The notes under the pieces are model-generated. The model was not told the DNA's origin. It searched no databases and worked only from the letters and a program-made list of their open reading frames with translations. The translations under genes were made by a program, and so were the position numbers. A stretch of 64,000 bases of DNA from JACCXG01 sp963785755. GTDB taxonomy: Bacteria > Acidobacteriota > Vicinamibacteria > Vicinamibacterales > 2-12-FULL-66-21. The stretch spans positions 62,001-126,000 of the forward strand of contig CAWAXG010000068.1 in the NCBI GenBank assembly GCA_963785755.1, given 5' to 3'. Shown piece after piece: positions 42,336 through 51,569 of this stretch (position 1 is its first letter; the number at the start of each line of letters is the position of its first letter).

Positions 42336-43552
42336 CACAGTTCCTCGACAGACGGCGTGGTCGGTTCTTCGACGGGTGCGATCACCATCAGACGAGAAAC
42401 GACGATCGCCACCACGACAAGACCGAACAGATCGAGGAGAAAGACGGCGCGGATCGTCGTCGCTGCCAGAAACCCACTGATGATTGGGCTCAGGGCGAGC
42501 CCGGTCAGCGAAGCCGTGGTGAGAAGGCCGAACCCCGCGCCCCGGGCCGTCGCCGGCATCACGCTGCTCGCGGCGGTATACGTACTCGTCGTCGCAACCC
42601 CCATCGCGATGCCGAACAATGGCGACGCCACGAACAACCAGCCCACTCGTGGCGCGATCACGTAGAGCAGTGCGCCGACGGCGCCGGCTGCCGCGCTTCC
42701 AGCAATGACCTTGCGCGGCGAGGCGTGATGCAGAAGCCATCCGCACAGCTGGTTGCCGAGCGCGCCCGAGGCCGCTGCGATGGAGAAGAGAATGCCCGCG
42801 ACGAGCGGCACGCGGTCCACGCTCGTGCCGAGCTCTGCCACATACAGAGGCAGCACCGGACCGAAGCTCCGGTCGATGAACTGCAGACTGAAGACCACCG
42901 CCATCAGCAGAACGAAGTTCTCGAAGGCCAGCACGTTCCTGAAGCTGATACGTTCGTGCGAGCTGCGTTTGTTGACATGGTGAACGAGCCGCTCGTCGTA
43001 GGTGAAGAATACGACTACCAGCGCCGCAACGTAGAAACAGGACGTGAACAGGAACGCGTTCCTGAGCCCGACCAGCTGCGCGACGATGCCGCCGATGATC
43101 GGTCCGAGCGCAGGCCCGAGTCGCTGCGCGGTCTGCACGATCCCGATTGCATACGCGGTTTTCTCACGCGGCGCGGATTCGGCGGCCATCGTGATCGCGA
43201 GGGCACCGTAGCCGGCGAACAATCCCTGGACCGCGCGCAGCGCGAACACGTGCCAGGCTTGCGTGACATACGCCATGCCCGCCATGAGGAAGATGAAGCT
43301 CACGAGCGAGCGCTCGACCATGATCTTCCGCCCGAAGCGATCGGAGAGCCGGCCCCAGAAGGGCGCGAGCATCGCCGTCATCGCCGGGGTGACACCGAGG
43401 CTCAGGCCCGACCACAAAGCGACTTCGCCGACGTCGGCGACGCCAAGCTGCTGGAGATAGATGGGCAGGAACGGCATCACGAGCGTAAAGCCGGTGAAGC
43501 CGACGAAAGTCGCGGTCGCCACCGCGAACACATTCCGCTGCCACGAAGCCAC
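42335..43552 (-). CDS. MFS transporter (TetA-like multidrug exporter)
   Basis: A 405-residue twelve-helix major-facilitator protein. The loop 2-3 motif appears as FWGRLSDRFGRKIMVE, and motif C-like LGPALGPIIGGIVAQLVG in helix 5 places it among drug:H+ antiporters of the MdtG/TetA type. Substrate unknown. The N-terminus starts at ATG 43552 in the first helix (FAVATATFVGFTGFTLVMPF). It lies between glpX and tsaC, inside a series of housekeeping genes, so it may serve metabolite efflux rather than resistance. Confidence 0.88.
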   Translation of the reverse strand: MASWQRNVFAVATATFVGFTGFTLVMPFLPIYLQQLGVADVGEVALWSGLSLGVTPAMTAMLAPFWGRLSDRFGRKIMVERSLVSFIFLMAGMAYVTQAWHVFALRAVQGLFAGYGALAITMAAESAPREKTAYAIGIVQTAQRLGPALGPIIGGIVAQLVGLRNAFLFTSCFYVAALVVVFFTYDERLVHHVNKRSSHERISFRNVLAFENFVLLMAVVFSLQFIDRSFGPVLPLYVAELGTSVDRVPLVAGILFSIAAASGALGNQLCGWLLHHASPRKVIAGSAAAGAVGALLYVIAPRVGWLFVASPLFGIAMGVATTSTYTAASSVMPATARGAGFGLLTTASLTGLALSPIISGFLAATTIRAVFLLDLFGLVVVAIVVSRLMVIAPVEEPTTPSVEEL

Positions 43553-43575
43553 GGGTCAGGCGCGAGCGATTCCGC

Positions 43576-44565
43576 TCAGAATCGCACCCGGACGACGCCG
43601 GACTGTTTGACGTGAATCGTGTCGACGAACCGGATGCGAGGCGGCCGGCTCTGCATGACCAGCGAATGCGTCCGGATGCCGTCGCCGAAGAAGCGCACGC
43701 CCTTCATCAATGTTCCTTCGGTCACGCCGGTGGCGGCGAAGATGATCGAGTCGCCCGACGCGAGATCCTTCGACGTGTAGATCTTGCGGAAGTCATGCAC
43801 GCCCATGGCGCGACAGCGCTCCTCGTGCTCCGGCTTGCTCACGACGAGCCGGGCGTAGATCTCGCCGTTCAGACAGCGCATCGCGGCCGCCGTCAGCACG
43901 CCTTCGGGGGCCCCGCCAGTGCCCATCACGGCGTGTACGCCGGATCCCACGACCGCCGCCGCGATGCCGGCCGACAGATCTCCATCTCCAATCAAACGTA
44001 TCCTCGCGCCGGTCGCCCGAATCTCTTCAATCAACTTCTCGTGCCGCGGCCGCTCGAGCACGATGATGACGAGCTCTTCGACCCGGCGCTCCAGGCACCG
44101 CGCGATCGCGTGAAGATTGTCCGCGACGGGCGCATCGAGGCTGACCGCGTTCCTGGCGCTCGGTCCGACGACGAGCTTCTCCATGTAGAGGTCGGGCGCA
44201 TGGAGCAGGCCGCCTTCGTCGGCGGCAGCGAGCACCGCCATGGCATTGGGCGCTCCCGTGGCGCAGAGGTTCGTGCCTTCCAGCGGATCGACCGCAATAT
44301 CGACCCGCGGCAGATCGAGCCCCGCGCCTCCCTTCCGCGCCGCGATCCCGACCTTTTCGCCGATGAACAGCATCGGCGCCTCGTCGCGCTCTCCTTCCCC
44401 GATGACGATGGTGCCGTCGATCGGGACGCTGTCGAGGCACTGGCGCATGGCTTCGACGGCGGCCTGATCCGACCCGTGCCCATCCCCCTGACCCATCGTG
44501 TGCGCGCACGCAATCGCCGCCTGCTCGACGACGCTGAGGAATTCGAGCGAGAGGTCGGAGTCCAT
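43576..44565 (-). CDS. glpX: Fructose-1,6-bisphosphatase class II (GlpX)
   Basis: Gluconeogenic phosphatase acting on fructose-1,6-bisphosphate. In 329 residues GEGERDEAPMLFIGEKVG and DIAVDPLEGTNLCATGAPNA carry the metal-binding Asp/Glu residues of the Li-sensitive phosphatase fold, and GSGVHAVMGTGGAPEGVLTA is the family-specific loop. ATG 44565 lies 4 bases after the acyl-CoA dehydrogenase stop. In organisms without class I FBPase this is the gluconeogenic enzyme; whether class I exists here is not visible. Confidence 0.95.
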   Translation of the reverse strand: MDSDLSLEFLSVVEQAAIACAHTMGQGDGHGSDQAAVEAMRQCLDSVPIDGTIVIGEGERDEAPMLFIGEKVGIAARKGGAGLDLPRVDIAVDPLEGTNLCATGAPNAMAVLAAADEGGLLHAPDLYMEKLVVGPSARNAVSLDAPVADNLHAIARCLERRVEELVIIVLERPRHEKLIEEIRATGARIRLIGDGDLSAGIAAAVVGSGVHAVMGTGGAPEGVLTAAAMRCLNGEIYARLVVSKPEHEERCRAMGVHDFRKIYTSKDLASGDSIIFAATGVTEGTLMKGVRFFGDGIRTHSLVMQSRPPRIRFVDTIHVKQSGVVRVRF

Positions 44566-44569
44566 CGCC

Positions 44570-45775
44570 TCAGCCTTTCGCGATCGCCGGCAGCTCGCAG
44601 CGCATCGGACGATCGGAGCGGAAGCCGAGGACGTAGTCGGCCTGCATCAGCTTGTGGATCTCTCGCGTCCCTTCGTAGATCACCGCCCCCTTGCAGTTGC
44701 GGTAGAAGCGGCCGACCGGATATTCGTCCGAATAGCCGTTGGCGCCATGGACCTGCACCGCATCCCCGGCGGCACGCTCCGAGGCGACGGTCGCGAACCA
44801 TTTCGCGAGTCCGGTCTCGCGCGTATTGCGCCGCCCCCGGTTCTTCAGGAATCCTGCGCGCATCCAGAGCAGGCGCGACGTCTGATAGTCGCACTCCATC
44901 TGCGCAATCATTTCCTTGACCAGCTGGTGCTCCGCGATCGGAACCCCAAAGGTCTTGCGCTCCTTCGCATACTTGCTGCTCGCGTCGCGGCACGCCCGGA
45001 TCAAGCCCGTCGCGCCGGCCGCAACCGTATAGCGTCCCTGGTCCAGCGCGAACATCGCGACCTTGAAACCTTCTCCCGGTTTGCCGACGAGATTCGCCTC
45101 CGGGACCTCGACCTCCTCCATCTTGAAGAACCCGGTGTTGCCGGCGAGGATGCCCCACTTCTCCTTGAGCGTGCCGCTCGAGAATCCCTTGAAGCCGCGC
45201 TCGATCATGAACGCGCTGATTCCCGTCGTATCGCGCGCCTTTTTCTTGTCGAGATCGGTCCACGCGAAGACGAGGAAGTTGTCGGCCACGTCGGCGAGCG
45301 AGATCCACATCTTTTCGCCGGTGAGGAAATACCGATCGCCGCGTTTCACAGCCACGGTCTGGATTCCACGCACGTCGCTGCCAGCCGACGGCTCGGTGAG
45401 ACCGTAGGTGGCGATCTTCTTTCCCTGCGCCTGGGGGATGAGGTAGCGCTGCTTCTGGTCCTCACTGCCCCACGCCAGGAGCGTCAGGCAGTTCAGGCCG
45501 GCATGGACGGACATGATCACCCGGAGCGAAGTGTCGACGTACTCCAGTTCCTCGCTGATGATGCCAAGGCTGATGTAGTCCATCCCGGCGCCGCCGTACT
45601 CGGCCGGGACGGAGCATCCCAGCAGGCCGAGCCCGGCCATTTTGGGCAGGATGGCGGGATCGAAACGGTGCTGCCGGTCGAGTTCCCGAATCTTCGGGGC
45701 CACTTCGCGCGCCCCCCATTCGCGGACCGATTGTTCGAGCAGCTGCTGTTCGTCGGTCAAGTCGAGATCGATCAT
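44570..45775 (-). CDS. Acyl-CoA dehydrogenase
   Basis: FAD-dependent enzyme oxidising acyl-CoA to enoyl-CoA. In 401 residues YGLTEPSAGSDVRGIQT and GEKMWISLADVADNFLV form the FAD-binding middle, DQGRYTVAAGATGLIRAC follows, and the C-terminal bundle ends with GAVIYEGTREIHKLMQADYV, carrying the catalytic Glu of short-chain members. The resemblance to glutaryl-CoA or butyryl-CoA type enzymes is general; chain length cannot be told. The start is ATG 45775. It begins the operon read through glpX to pgsA. Confidence 0.92.
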   Translation of the reverse strand: MIDLDLTDEQQLLEQSVREWGAREVAPKIRELDRQHRFDPAILPKMAGLGLLGCSVPAEYGGAGMDYISLGIISEELEYVDTSLRVIMSVHAGLNCLTLLAWGSEDQKQRYLIPQAQGKKIATYGLTEPSAGSDVRGIQTVAVKRGDRYFLTGEKMWISLADVADNFLVFAWTDLDKKKARDTTGISAFMIERGFKGFSSGTLKEKWGILAGNTGFFKMEEVEVPEANLVGKPGEGFKVAMFALDQGRYTVAAGATGLIRACRDASSKYAKERKTFGVPIAEHQLVKEMIAQMECDYQTSRLLWMRAGFLKNRGRRNTRETGLAKWFATVASERAAGDAVQVHGANGYSDEYPVGRFYRNCKGAVIYEGTREIHKLMQADYVLGFRSDRPMRCELPAIAKG

Positions 45776-45877
45776 GAACGCGTCCTTTTGCGGAATATGA
45801 ACGGAATATTGTAATTCAGCCGGCACCGCGAGCCCGCGGCCACACCCCCGCCTCCGACTCCTGTATTCTTTGGAGTT

Positions 45878-46669
45878 ATGCGTCCGGTAATCGCGCTGCT
45901 CAGCGACTTTGGGACCCGCGACCACTATGCGGGCACGATGAAAGGAGTGATGCTCACCATCTGTCCGGATGCCACGCTGGTGGACATCACCCACGACGTG
46001 CCCCCACATGACGTGCTGGACGGCGCCCTGCAACTGGCGGCTGCGGCGCGCTACTTTCCCGCCGGCACGATCTTCCTGGCGGTCGTCGACCCCGGCGTCG
46101 GCAGCAGCCGCCGCGGCATCGCGGCGGAAGCCGGGGACTATCGATTCGTCGCGCCCGACAACGGCGTGCTGACCGCGGTCTTCCGCGAATGGCCGCCCAA
46201 GAAGATCGTCGAGCTGACCGAGCGCCGCTACGCGCGTCCGACGGTCAGCCGGACCTTCGAGGGGCGCGATCGGTTTGCCCCGGCGGCCGGCTGGCTGGCG
46301 AAAGGCATCCAGCTGACGGCGCTCGGTCGCCCGGCACCCGACTATCACAAGCTCGATATTCCGCTGCCTCAGATCGACGAGGCGACGATCAACGGAGTGG
46401 TGTTGCGAATCGACCGCTTCGGCAATCTCGTGACCAACATCGATCGCCGGTCAGTGGAATCCGCGGCGCGCTCGGGCACGATGGCGGTGTCGGCCGGCGG
46501 CCACACCGTCGGCCGCCTGGTCGCAACCTACGCCGACATTCAGCCGGGTGAGATCTGCGCGCTGTTCGGCAGCACCGATCACCTCGAGCTCGCGGCCAAT
46601 TCCGAGAGCGCCGCCGATCGCCTGCAACTCGGGCGCGGCGCTCCGGTGGAAGTAAAGCGGACGACGTAG
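45878..46669 (+). CDS. SAM hydroxide adenosyltransferase / SAM hydrolase (DUF62 family)
   Basis: A 263-residue enzyme of the fluorinase-like family that hydrolyses S-adenosylmethionine to adenosine and methionine. IALLSDFGTRDHYAGTMKGV, FLAVVDPGVGSSRRGIAAEA, VAPDNGVLTAVF and the C-terminal IDRFGNLVTNIDRR are the diagnostic motifs. The fluorinase-specific loop is lacking. It stands alone on the plus strand between minus-strand genes, with ATG 45878. Biological role is uncertain even in well studied members. Confidence 0.92.
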   Translation: MRPVIALLSDFGTRDHYAGTMKGVMLTICPDATLVDITHDVPPHDVLDGALQLAAAARYFPAGTIFLAVVDPGVGSSRRGIAAEAGDYRFVAPDNGVLTAVFREWPPKKIVELTERRYARPTVSRTFEGRDRFAPAAGWLAKGIQLTALGRPAPDYHKLDIPLPQIDEATINGVVLRIDRFGNLVTNIDRRSVESAARSGTMAVSAGGHTVGRLVATYADIQPGEICALFGSTDHLELAANSESAADRLQLGRGAPVEVKRTT

Positions 46670-46699
46670 GGGAAGCTGCGAAGGGTGTAGTCCGGCGCT

Positions 46700-47371
46700 C
46701 TACGAGCTGGCGGGAGTGGTTTCCGCCTTCTTGCGCAAAAGCATCTCGCGGGTGTTGTTCTTCAGCAGGAACGAGTCCGACACGATCAGGCCGTCGAACA
46801 TCCTGATGATGTCGCGATTCTGGAGCGCCTGCTTCTTGCCGCCGGCACCGGCGTGATAGCGGTGTCGCAGGCTCTTCTCGTCGACGATCTCGAACTTCGT
46901 GAACGCCGATCGTTCGACTGCCGACGTGCAGAAGAAGCCCATGACGACGCCGCCGGGCCGCAGCAGCCTCACGATCTGACGCGCCAGCGATTGGGACGCG
47001 TTCTTGTCGAGGAAATCGAACAGGTCCCAGCACAGGATGCCGTCGATGGTGCCGTCGCCGTGAGTAAAGCGCTTGTCGAAGGATCCGGCGAAGTCCTCGG
47101 GCCCCTTGCCCTTCAGGTGCCGGTCAACGTCGCCGAGCAGATCTTCGATGAACAGCTTGCAGCCCAGGCGCTCGCCGCAGAACTCGACGTTCGCGCCGAT
47201 GACCGGTCCGAAATCCAGGAGAGTCGGCGCCTCACGATTCGTGAGCGCCGACACGAACTTCGGAAAGGCCTTCGAAGCGACAGTCGGTTCTTCGCTCGGG
47301 GCGAGCGCATCCCCCTTCCCCGAGGCGTCGGAGCGCTTACCGCCCCACTTGTTGAGTAGATCTGAGAGCAT
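46700..47371 (-). CDS. Class I SAM-dependent methyltransferase-like protein
   Basis: A 223-residue protein with a degenerate methyltransferase fold: TLLDFGPVIGANVEFCGERL in the place of motif I (the GxGxG Gly run is weak), then TIDGILCWDLFDFLDKNASQ and LLRPGGVVMGFFC typical of motifs IV-V. The N-terminus is Ser/Lys-rich. Substrate unknown; the weak glycine loop leaves open a non-catalytic role. The start is ATG 47371. It precedes the bactofilin gene in opposite order (bactofilin is upstream), 87 bases apart. Confidence 0.72.
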   Translation of the reverse strand: MLSDLLNKWGGKRSDASGKGDALAPSEEPTVASKAFPKFVSALTNREAPTLLDFGPVIGANVEFCGERLGCKLFIEDLLGDVDRHLKGKGPEDFAGSFDKRFTHGDGTIDGILCWDLFDFLDKNASQSLARQIVRLLRPGGVVMGFFCTSAVERSAFTKFEIVDEKSLRHRYHAGAGGKKQALQNRDIIRMFDGLIVSDSFLLKNNTREMLLRKKAETTPASS

Positions 47372-47458
47372 GGGTGTGCGAGGGGCCAGATCCCCATTTC
47401 GTCTCAGGCCCGTTGGTCGGGCGTTGAGCGAACCGGGATACGACCCCAGGCGTGGCTG

Positions 47459-48013
47459 TTATCGTGATACCGCGGCCGGAGCGGGCTGATTCGCCGCAGC
47501 TGGCGCGGCGCTCTTCTGCTGCTCCGACTTGCTGTCGCCGGCCTTGCTGCCACTCCGCTGCATGTCGATGCTGCCGCGGAAGTGGGCGCCCTCGGCGATG
47601 GCCACGCGCGGCGCCGTGATGTCGCCGTCCACGGACCCGTTGTCGCGAATCTCGACCTTCTCGGTGGCGGTGACGTTTCCTACCACTTCACCCAGAATGA
47701 CGACGGATTTCGCAAACACCTGCGCCTTGATTTTCCCGTTCGGCCCGATCGTCAACACATTCTGCCGAAGCTCGATCTTCCCCTCAACCTGTCCCTCAAT
47801 CGCCAGATCTTCGCTGCCGTTGAGCTCGCCCTTGATAATCACGGATTTGCCGATATTCACGGTCTTCTCCAGTCCGCGGTGGGTGTCAACGCTGGTTACA
47901 GGCTGGGGCCGCGCCGCCTCGGCGGCCGGCGGGGCTGATGCGGGCGCGGCGGTTGGGGCCGGAGCCGGCTGCGTCGAGCCGCCCGGCTTAACCGCTTCAT
48001 CCCTTTTCCACAT
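47459..48013 (-). CDS. Bactofilin family cytoskeletal protein
   Basis: A 184-residue bactofilin, a beta-helical polymer-forming scaffold involved in cell shape or polarity. The central repeats are clear: SVIIKGELNGSEDLAIEG, VEGKIELRQNVLTIGPNGKI, KSVVILGEVVGNVTATEKVE and DNGSVDGDITAPRVAIAEGA (about residues 50-140). Both ends are low-complexity Ala/Pro-rich, as usual. ATG 48013 has GGAGAG upstream and a promoter-like pair at 48088-48117. The first gene of a minus-strand pair with the methyltransferase-like gene. Confidence 0.92.
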   Translation of the reverse strand: MWKRDEAVKPGGSTQPAPAPTAAPASAPPAAEAARPQPVTSVDTHRGLEKTVNIGKSVIIKGELNGSEDLAIEGQVEGKIELRQNVLTIGPNGKIKAQVFAKSVVILGEVVGNVTATEKVEIRDNGSVDGDITAPRVAIAEGAHFRGSIDMQRSGSKAGDSKSEQQKSAAPAAANQPAPAAVSR

Positions 48014-48087
48014 GTGGCACTCTCCACGAGTTCAAGATCACTATGCCTCCGCAGGGTGTCTGACGCTTCTGCCAGCGCAGCAGTCGG

Positions 48088-48117
48088 AGTATACGAAACG
48101 GTATCTGACCGTGTCTA
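48088..48117 (-). promoter_or_regulatory. Candidate sigma-70 promoter for bactofilin
   Basis: On the minus strand TAGACA (complement of 48112-48117) and TATACT (complement of 48088-48093) are 18 bases apart. The predicted start site lies about 70 bases before the bactofilin ATG, and the promoter lies in the space shared with the divergent cysteine desulfurase gene. Confidence 0.5.
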
Positions 48118-48168
48118 GTCCTTTTACTGCTGAGACTTAGCGCCAGTGCTATCATTGAGGGTCAGCCC

Positions 48169-49326
48169 ATGCGCGTGTACTTCGACCATAACGCGACCAC
48201 CCCGGTCGACCCCTCAGTCGCCGACGTGGTCGTGCGCGTCCTCCGCGAAGATTACGGCAACGCGTCGAGCGTTCACCGGTTCGGGCAACAGGCCAAAGCC
48301 ATCCTGGACGAGGCCCGAACCGCCGTCGCTCTTCTTATCGGCGCGGACCCGTCAGAAATTGCATTTACCAGCGGGGGAACCGAATCGGACAATGCCGCGC
48401 TTCGCGGAGCCGCCGAAGCGCTGGAGCCGACCGGCCGCCGCCATCTCATCGCTACCGCGATCGAGCACGAGGCCGTCCTGGTGACCCTGAAGGCGCTGGC
48501 GCGACGGGGCTGGCGCACCACTCTCCTCCCCGTCGACGAGACGGCTATCGTGAGCCCGGGAGCGCTCGAAGCCGCGATCACCGACGACACCGCGATCGTG
48601 AGCGTCATGCACGCGAACAACGAACTCGGCACGATCCAGCCGGTGGCGGAGATGGCGCGCATCGCGCACGGCCGCGGCGCATTGTTTCACACCGATGCCG
48701 TGCAGTCGGTCGCGAAGATCCCGGTCGACGTGCGGGCGCTGGGGGTGGATCTGCTGTCGCTGTCCGGGCACAAGTTCAATGGACCCAAGGGAGCCGGCGC
48801 GTTGTGGATCAAGCGCGGCACCCGCTTGCAGCCGATCCTGACCGGCGGCAAGCACGAGCGGACGCGCCGTGCCGGCACGGAGAACGTTCCCGGGCTGGCG
48901 GGCCTTGGCGCCGCCGCCAGGCTGGCGATGACCAAGCCACCCGACGCCCTGCCCCGTGTTTCGGCGCTGCGGGATCGTCTGGAAGCGGAGATTCTCAGCA
49001 GGATATCGGGCACGATCGTGAACGGCGCGACCACTCCGCGAGTGCCGAACACGACGAACATCAGCTTCGATCGCGTCGAGGCGGAGTCGCTGCTGATCGC
49101 GCTCGACCTCGAGGGCATCGCCGTTTCAACCGGAGCGGCCTGTTCGTCGGGCACGCTCGAGCCCTCGCATGTGCTGCGAGCGATGGGATTGCCCACGCAT
49201 CGCGCGCAGAACTCCATCCGCTTCAGCCTGGGCGCCGAGAATACCGACGCGGAAGTCGGCTATCTCCTCGAGAAACTGCCCAAGGCGGTTGAGAAGCTGC
49301 GCTCGCTGACAACCGTCCGCCGGTGA
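48169..49326 (+). CDS. Cysteine desulfurase (NifS/IscS family)
   Basis: PLP enzyme that takes sulfur from cysteine for Fe-S clusters and tRNA thiolation. In 385 residues: VYFDHNATTPVDP, IAFTSGGTESDNAALRG, the PLP Lys in LSLSGHKFNGPKGAGALW (about 204) and the catalytic-loop Cys in VSTGAACSSGTLEPSHVL (about 328). The catalytic-loop sequence matches the IscS/NifS group I. ATG 48169. The next gene mnmA needs sulfur from such an enzyme, and the pair arrangement is common, so tRNA 2-thiouridine synthesis is its likely role. Fe-S scaffold genes are not nearby. Confidence 0.94.
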   Translation: MRVYFDHNATTPVDPSVADVVVRVLREDYGNASSVHRFGQQAKAILDEARTAVALLIGADPSEIAFTSGGTESDNAALRGAAEALEPTGRRHLIATAIEHEAVLVTLKALARRGWRTTLLPVDETAIVSPGALEAAITDDTAIVSVMHANNELGTIQPVAEMARIAHGRGALFHTDAVQSVAKIPVDVRALGVDLLSLSGHKFNGPKGAGALWIKRGTRLQPILTGGKHERTRRAGTENVPGLAGLGAAARLAMTKPPDALPRVSALRDRLEAEILSRISGTIVNGATTPRVPNTTNISFDRVEAESLLIALDLEGIAVSTGAACSSGTLEPSHVLRAMGLPTHRAQNSIRFSLGAENTDAEVGYLLEKLPKAVEKLRSLTTVRR

Positions 49327-49378
49327 GCGCACCATTGAACGGCAGCAGACGGCTTCCGGCAACTCCGGCAATCGAGAC

Positions 49379-50450
49379 ATGCGCGTAGTCGTAGCAATGT
49401 CGGGCGGCGTGGACTCGTCCGTCGCCGCGGCGCTTCTGGCCCGCGACGGGCACGAGGTCATCGGGCTGTCCATGCAGCTGTACGATCACTCCGGATCGCA
49501 CGGCGATGGCAGCGTCCGCTTCGGCACCTGCTGCACCATCGACGACCTGCACGACGCCCGGCGCGTGGCCAGCAGTCTCGGAATTCCTCACTACATCGTG
49601 AACTTCGAGCGGCAGTTCGGCGAGACAGTCGTGTCGAATTTCATTCGTGAGTATTCCTCGGGACGCACGCCGATTCCCTGCGTGCACTGCAACGGCGACC
49701 TCAAATTCGCGACCCTGGCCGAGCGTGCTGGCGGACTGGGCGCCGAATTCGTCGCGACCGGCCACTATGCGCGCGTCGAGCGGGATCCCGCCGGACGACT
49801 CCTGCTCCTGCGGGGCCGGGACGCGTCAAAGGATCAGTCGGTACTTCCTGTTCACTCTGACGCAGCAGCAACTCGCGCACGCCATGTTCCCCGTCGGCGA
49901 GCTGGACAAGGCCGCCGTACGCGCCCTGGCACGCGACCTCGGCCTGGCGGTGTCCGAGAAGCCTGACAGCCACGAGATCTGCTTCGTGGCGGACGGAGAT
50001 CACGCCGCGTTCATGCAGCGTCACGGACCCTCCCCTGGTCCGGGCGTCATCCGCGACGTCAGCGGAAAGGTCGTGGGAACGCACGACGGCGTCCACCATT
50101 ACACCGTCGGCCAGCGGAAGGGCCTCGGCCTGTCGTCCCCCGTTCGCCTGTACGTGGTCGGCATCGATGCAGAGCAGAGCGCCGTTACCGTGGGCCCGCG
50201 AGAAGCGCTCGAGCGTGTCGAGCTCACCGCGTCCAGCGTGAACTGGATCAGTGGGGTCACGCCGGTGGCCGGAGCGCGCGCGACGGCACAGATCCGGTAC
50301 CGTCATCGTGAGGCCGCAGTCACGTTGACGCCGCTGCCGGATACTCGCGTGCGCGTCGTCTTCGATGAGCCGCAGTACGCAGTCGCGCCCGGCCAGGCCG
50401 TTGTGTTCTACGACGGCGACGAGGTGGTTGGCGGCGGGTGGATAGAGTAG
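49379..50450 (+). CDS. mnmA: tRNA 2-thiouridylase MnmA (frameshifted at about 49841)
   Basis: Adds sulfur to U34 of Lys, Glu and Gln tRNAs. Part 1: VVVAMSGGVDSSVAAALLAR (P-loop), CCTIDDLHDARRVA, the first catalytic Cys in GRTPIPCVHCNGDLKF. Part 2, in another frame: FLFTLTQQQLAHAMFPVGEL, the second catalytic Cys in EKPDSHEICFVADGDH, and HHYTVGQRKGLGL plus the C-terminal beta-barrel. Removing one G at 49840/49841 (TCGGTAC to TCGTAC) gives the continuous DQSYFLFTL of about 356 residues. Both halves are perfectly preserved. Follows cysteine desulfurase by 52 bases. Confidence 0.93.
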
Positions 50451-50454
50451 TTAC

Positions 50455-50575
50455 GGGCTACGTGCCACGTGCTGCGTGCGCACGTGCTCTTGTGCTGTGT
50501 CCTGCGTGCTCACGTGCTTCTCGTGCGACGTGCTCTTCGTGCGACGTGCTTCACGTGCGACGTGCTCGCGGCTGA
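50455..50575. repeat. CACGTGCT-rich degenerate tandem array, copy 2
   Basis: Imperfect repeats of CACGTGCT, TGCGTGC and CGTGCGACGTGCT between mnmA and the convergent trxB. A core near 50510-50550 matches the array at 22381-22500 with two differences in 40 bases. Being palindromic (CACGTG), it could form many small hairpins; no T-run, no gene. Confidence 0.7.
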
Positions 50576-50584
50576 CTGTCGGCG

Positions 50585-51547
50585 TCAGGCGTGAATCTCG
50601 GCTTCGCCGATGTGTTGTGGGACGCCCTCGAGGTACTTCTCGGCGTCGATCGCGGCCATGCACCCTGATCCGGCGGCGGTAACGGCCTGCCGGTAGACGT
50701 GATCCTGCACGTCGCCGCAGGCGAAAACACCGGGAACACTCGTGCGCGTCCCGGCGTGGGTCAGGATGTAGCCGTTGCTGTCCATCTCCAGCTTGCCCAC
50801 GAACAGCGACGTGTTCGGCGTGTGGCCGATGGCAACGAACACGCCGTCGACTGGCAACTCCTTTATTACGTTGGTCTTGTTGTTCCGGAGGGTCATCGAC
50901 GTGACCTCCCCCTTGGCGGTGTCGCCGATGGCCTCGACCTCGCTGTTCCACTCGAACGAGATCTTCGGATTGGCGAAGGCCTTGTCCTGCATGATTTTCG
51001 ATGCGCGCAGGGTCTCCCGTCGATGCACGACGGTCACGCTCGAGGCAAACCGCGTGAGGAACATGGCTTCCTCCATCGCCGAGTCTCCCCCGCCCACGAT
51101 CGCAATCGGCTTGCCGCGGAAGAAGTAACCATCGCACGTCGCGCACGTGGACACGCCGTGGCCGATGAGGGCGCGTTCGGATGGCAGCCCGAGGAGGCGC
51201 GCCGATGCACCGGTCGCGACTATCAGCGTGCGGCACGAATACTCCGCCTCCGGAGTGATCACCCGGAAAGGATGACGCGAGAGATCGACCTCGGTCACGT
51301 GTCCCTGGAGAATCTCCGCGCCGAATCGTTCCGCCTGGACCCGCATCTCTGCCATCAGCTCCGGCCCCATGATGCCGTCGCGGAATCCCGGCCAGTTCTC
51401 GACCATCGTCGTCAGCATCAGCTGCCCGCCGGCCTCGAGGCCTTCGATGACGAGCGGCTTCAGGTTGGCCCGCGCGGCGTAGAGCGCCGCGGTCAGGCCA
51501 GCAGGCCCGGAACCGATGACAATGACGTTGCGAAGTGGTGAAGACAT
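50585..51547 (-). CDS. trxB: Thioredoxin-disulfide reductase
   Basis: FAD/NADPH enzyme that reduces thioredoxin. In 320 residues IVIGSGPAGLTAALYAARAN starts the FAD domain, the redox pair CATCDGYFFRGK is at about 135-138, IVGGGDSAMEEAMFLT opens the NADPH domain, and GVFACGDVQDHVYRQAVTAA closes the FAD site. All motifs intact. The trxA gene is directly upstream (22 bases), so reductase and substrate are co-expressed. ATG 51547. Confidence 0.96.
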   Translation of the reverse strand: MSSPLRNVIVIGSGPAGLTAALYAARANLKPLVIEGLEAGGQLMLTTMVENWPGFRDGIMGPELMAEMRVQAERFGAEILQGHVTEVDLSRHPFRVITPEAEYSCRTLIVATGASARLLGLPSERALIGHGVSTCATCDGYFFRGKPIAIVGGGDSAMEEAMFLTRFASSVTVVHRRETLRASKIMQDKAFANPKISFEWNSEVEAIGDTAKGEVTSMTLRNNKTNVIKELPVDGVFVAIGHTPNTSLFVGKLEMDSNGYILTHAGTRTSVPGVFACGDVQDHVYRQAVTAAGSGCMAAIDAEKYLEGVPQHIGEAEIHA

Positions 51548-51569
51548 GGAGCGAAGGTGGTCCGTTCCG

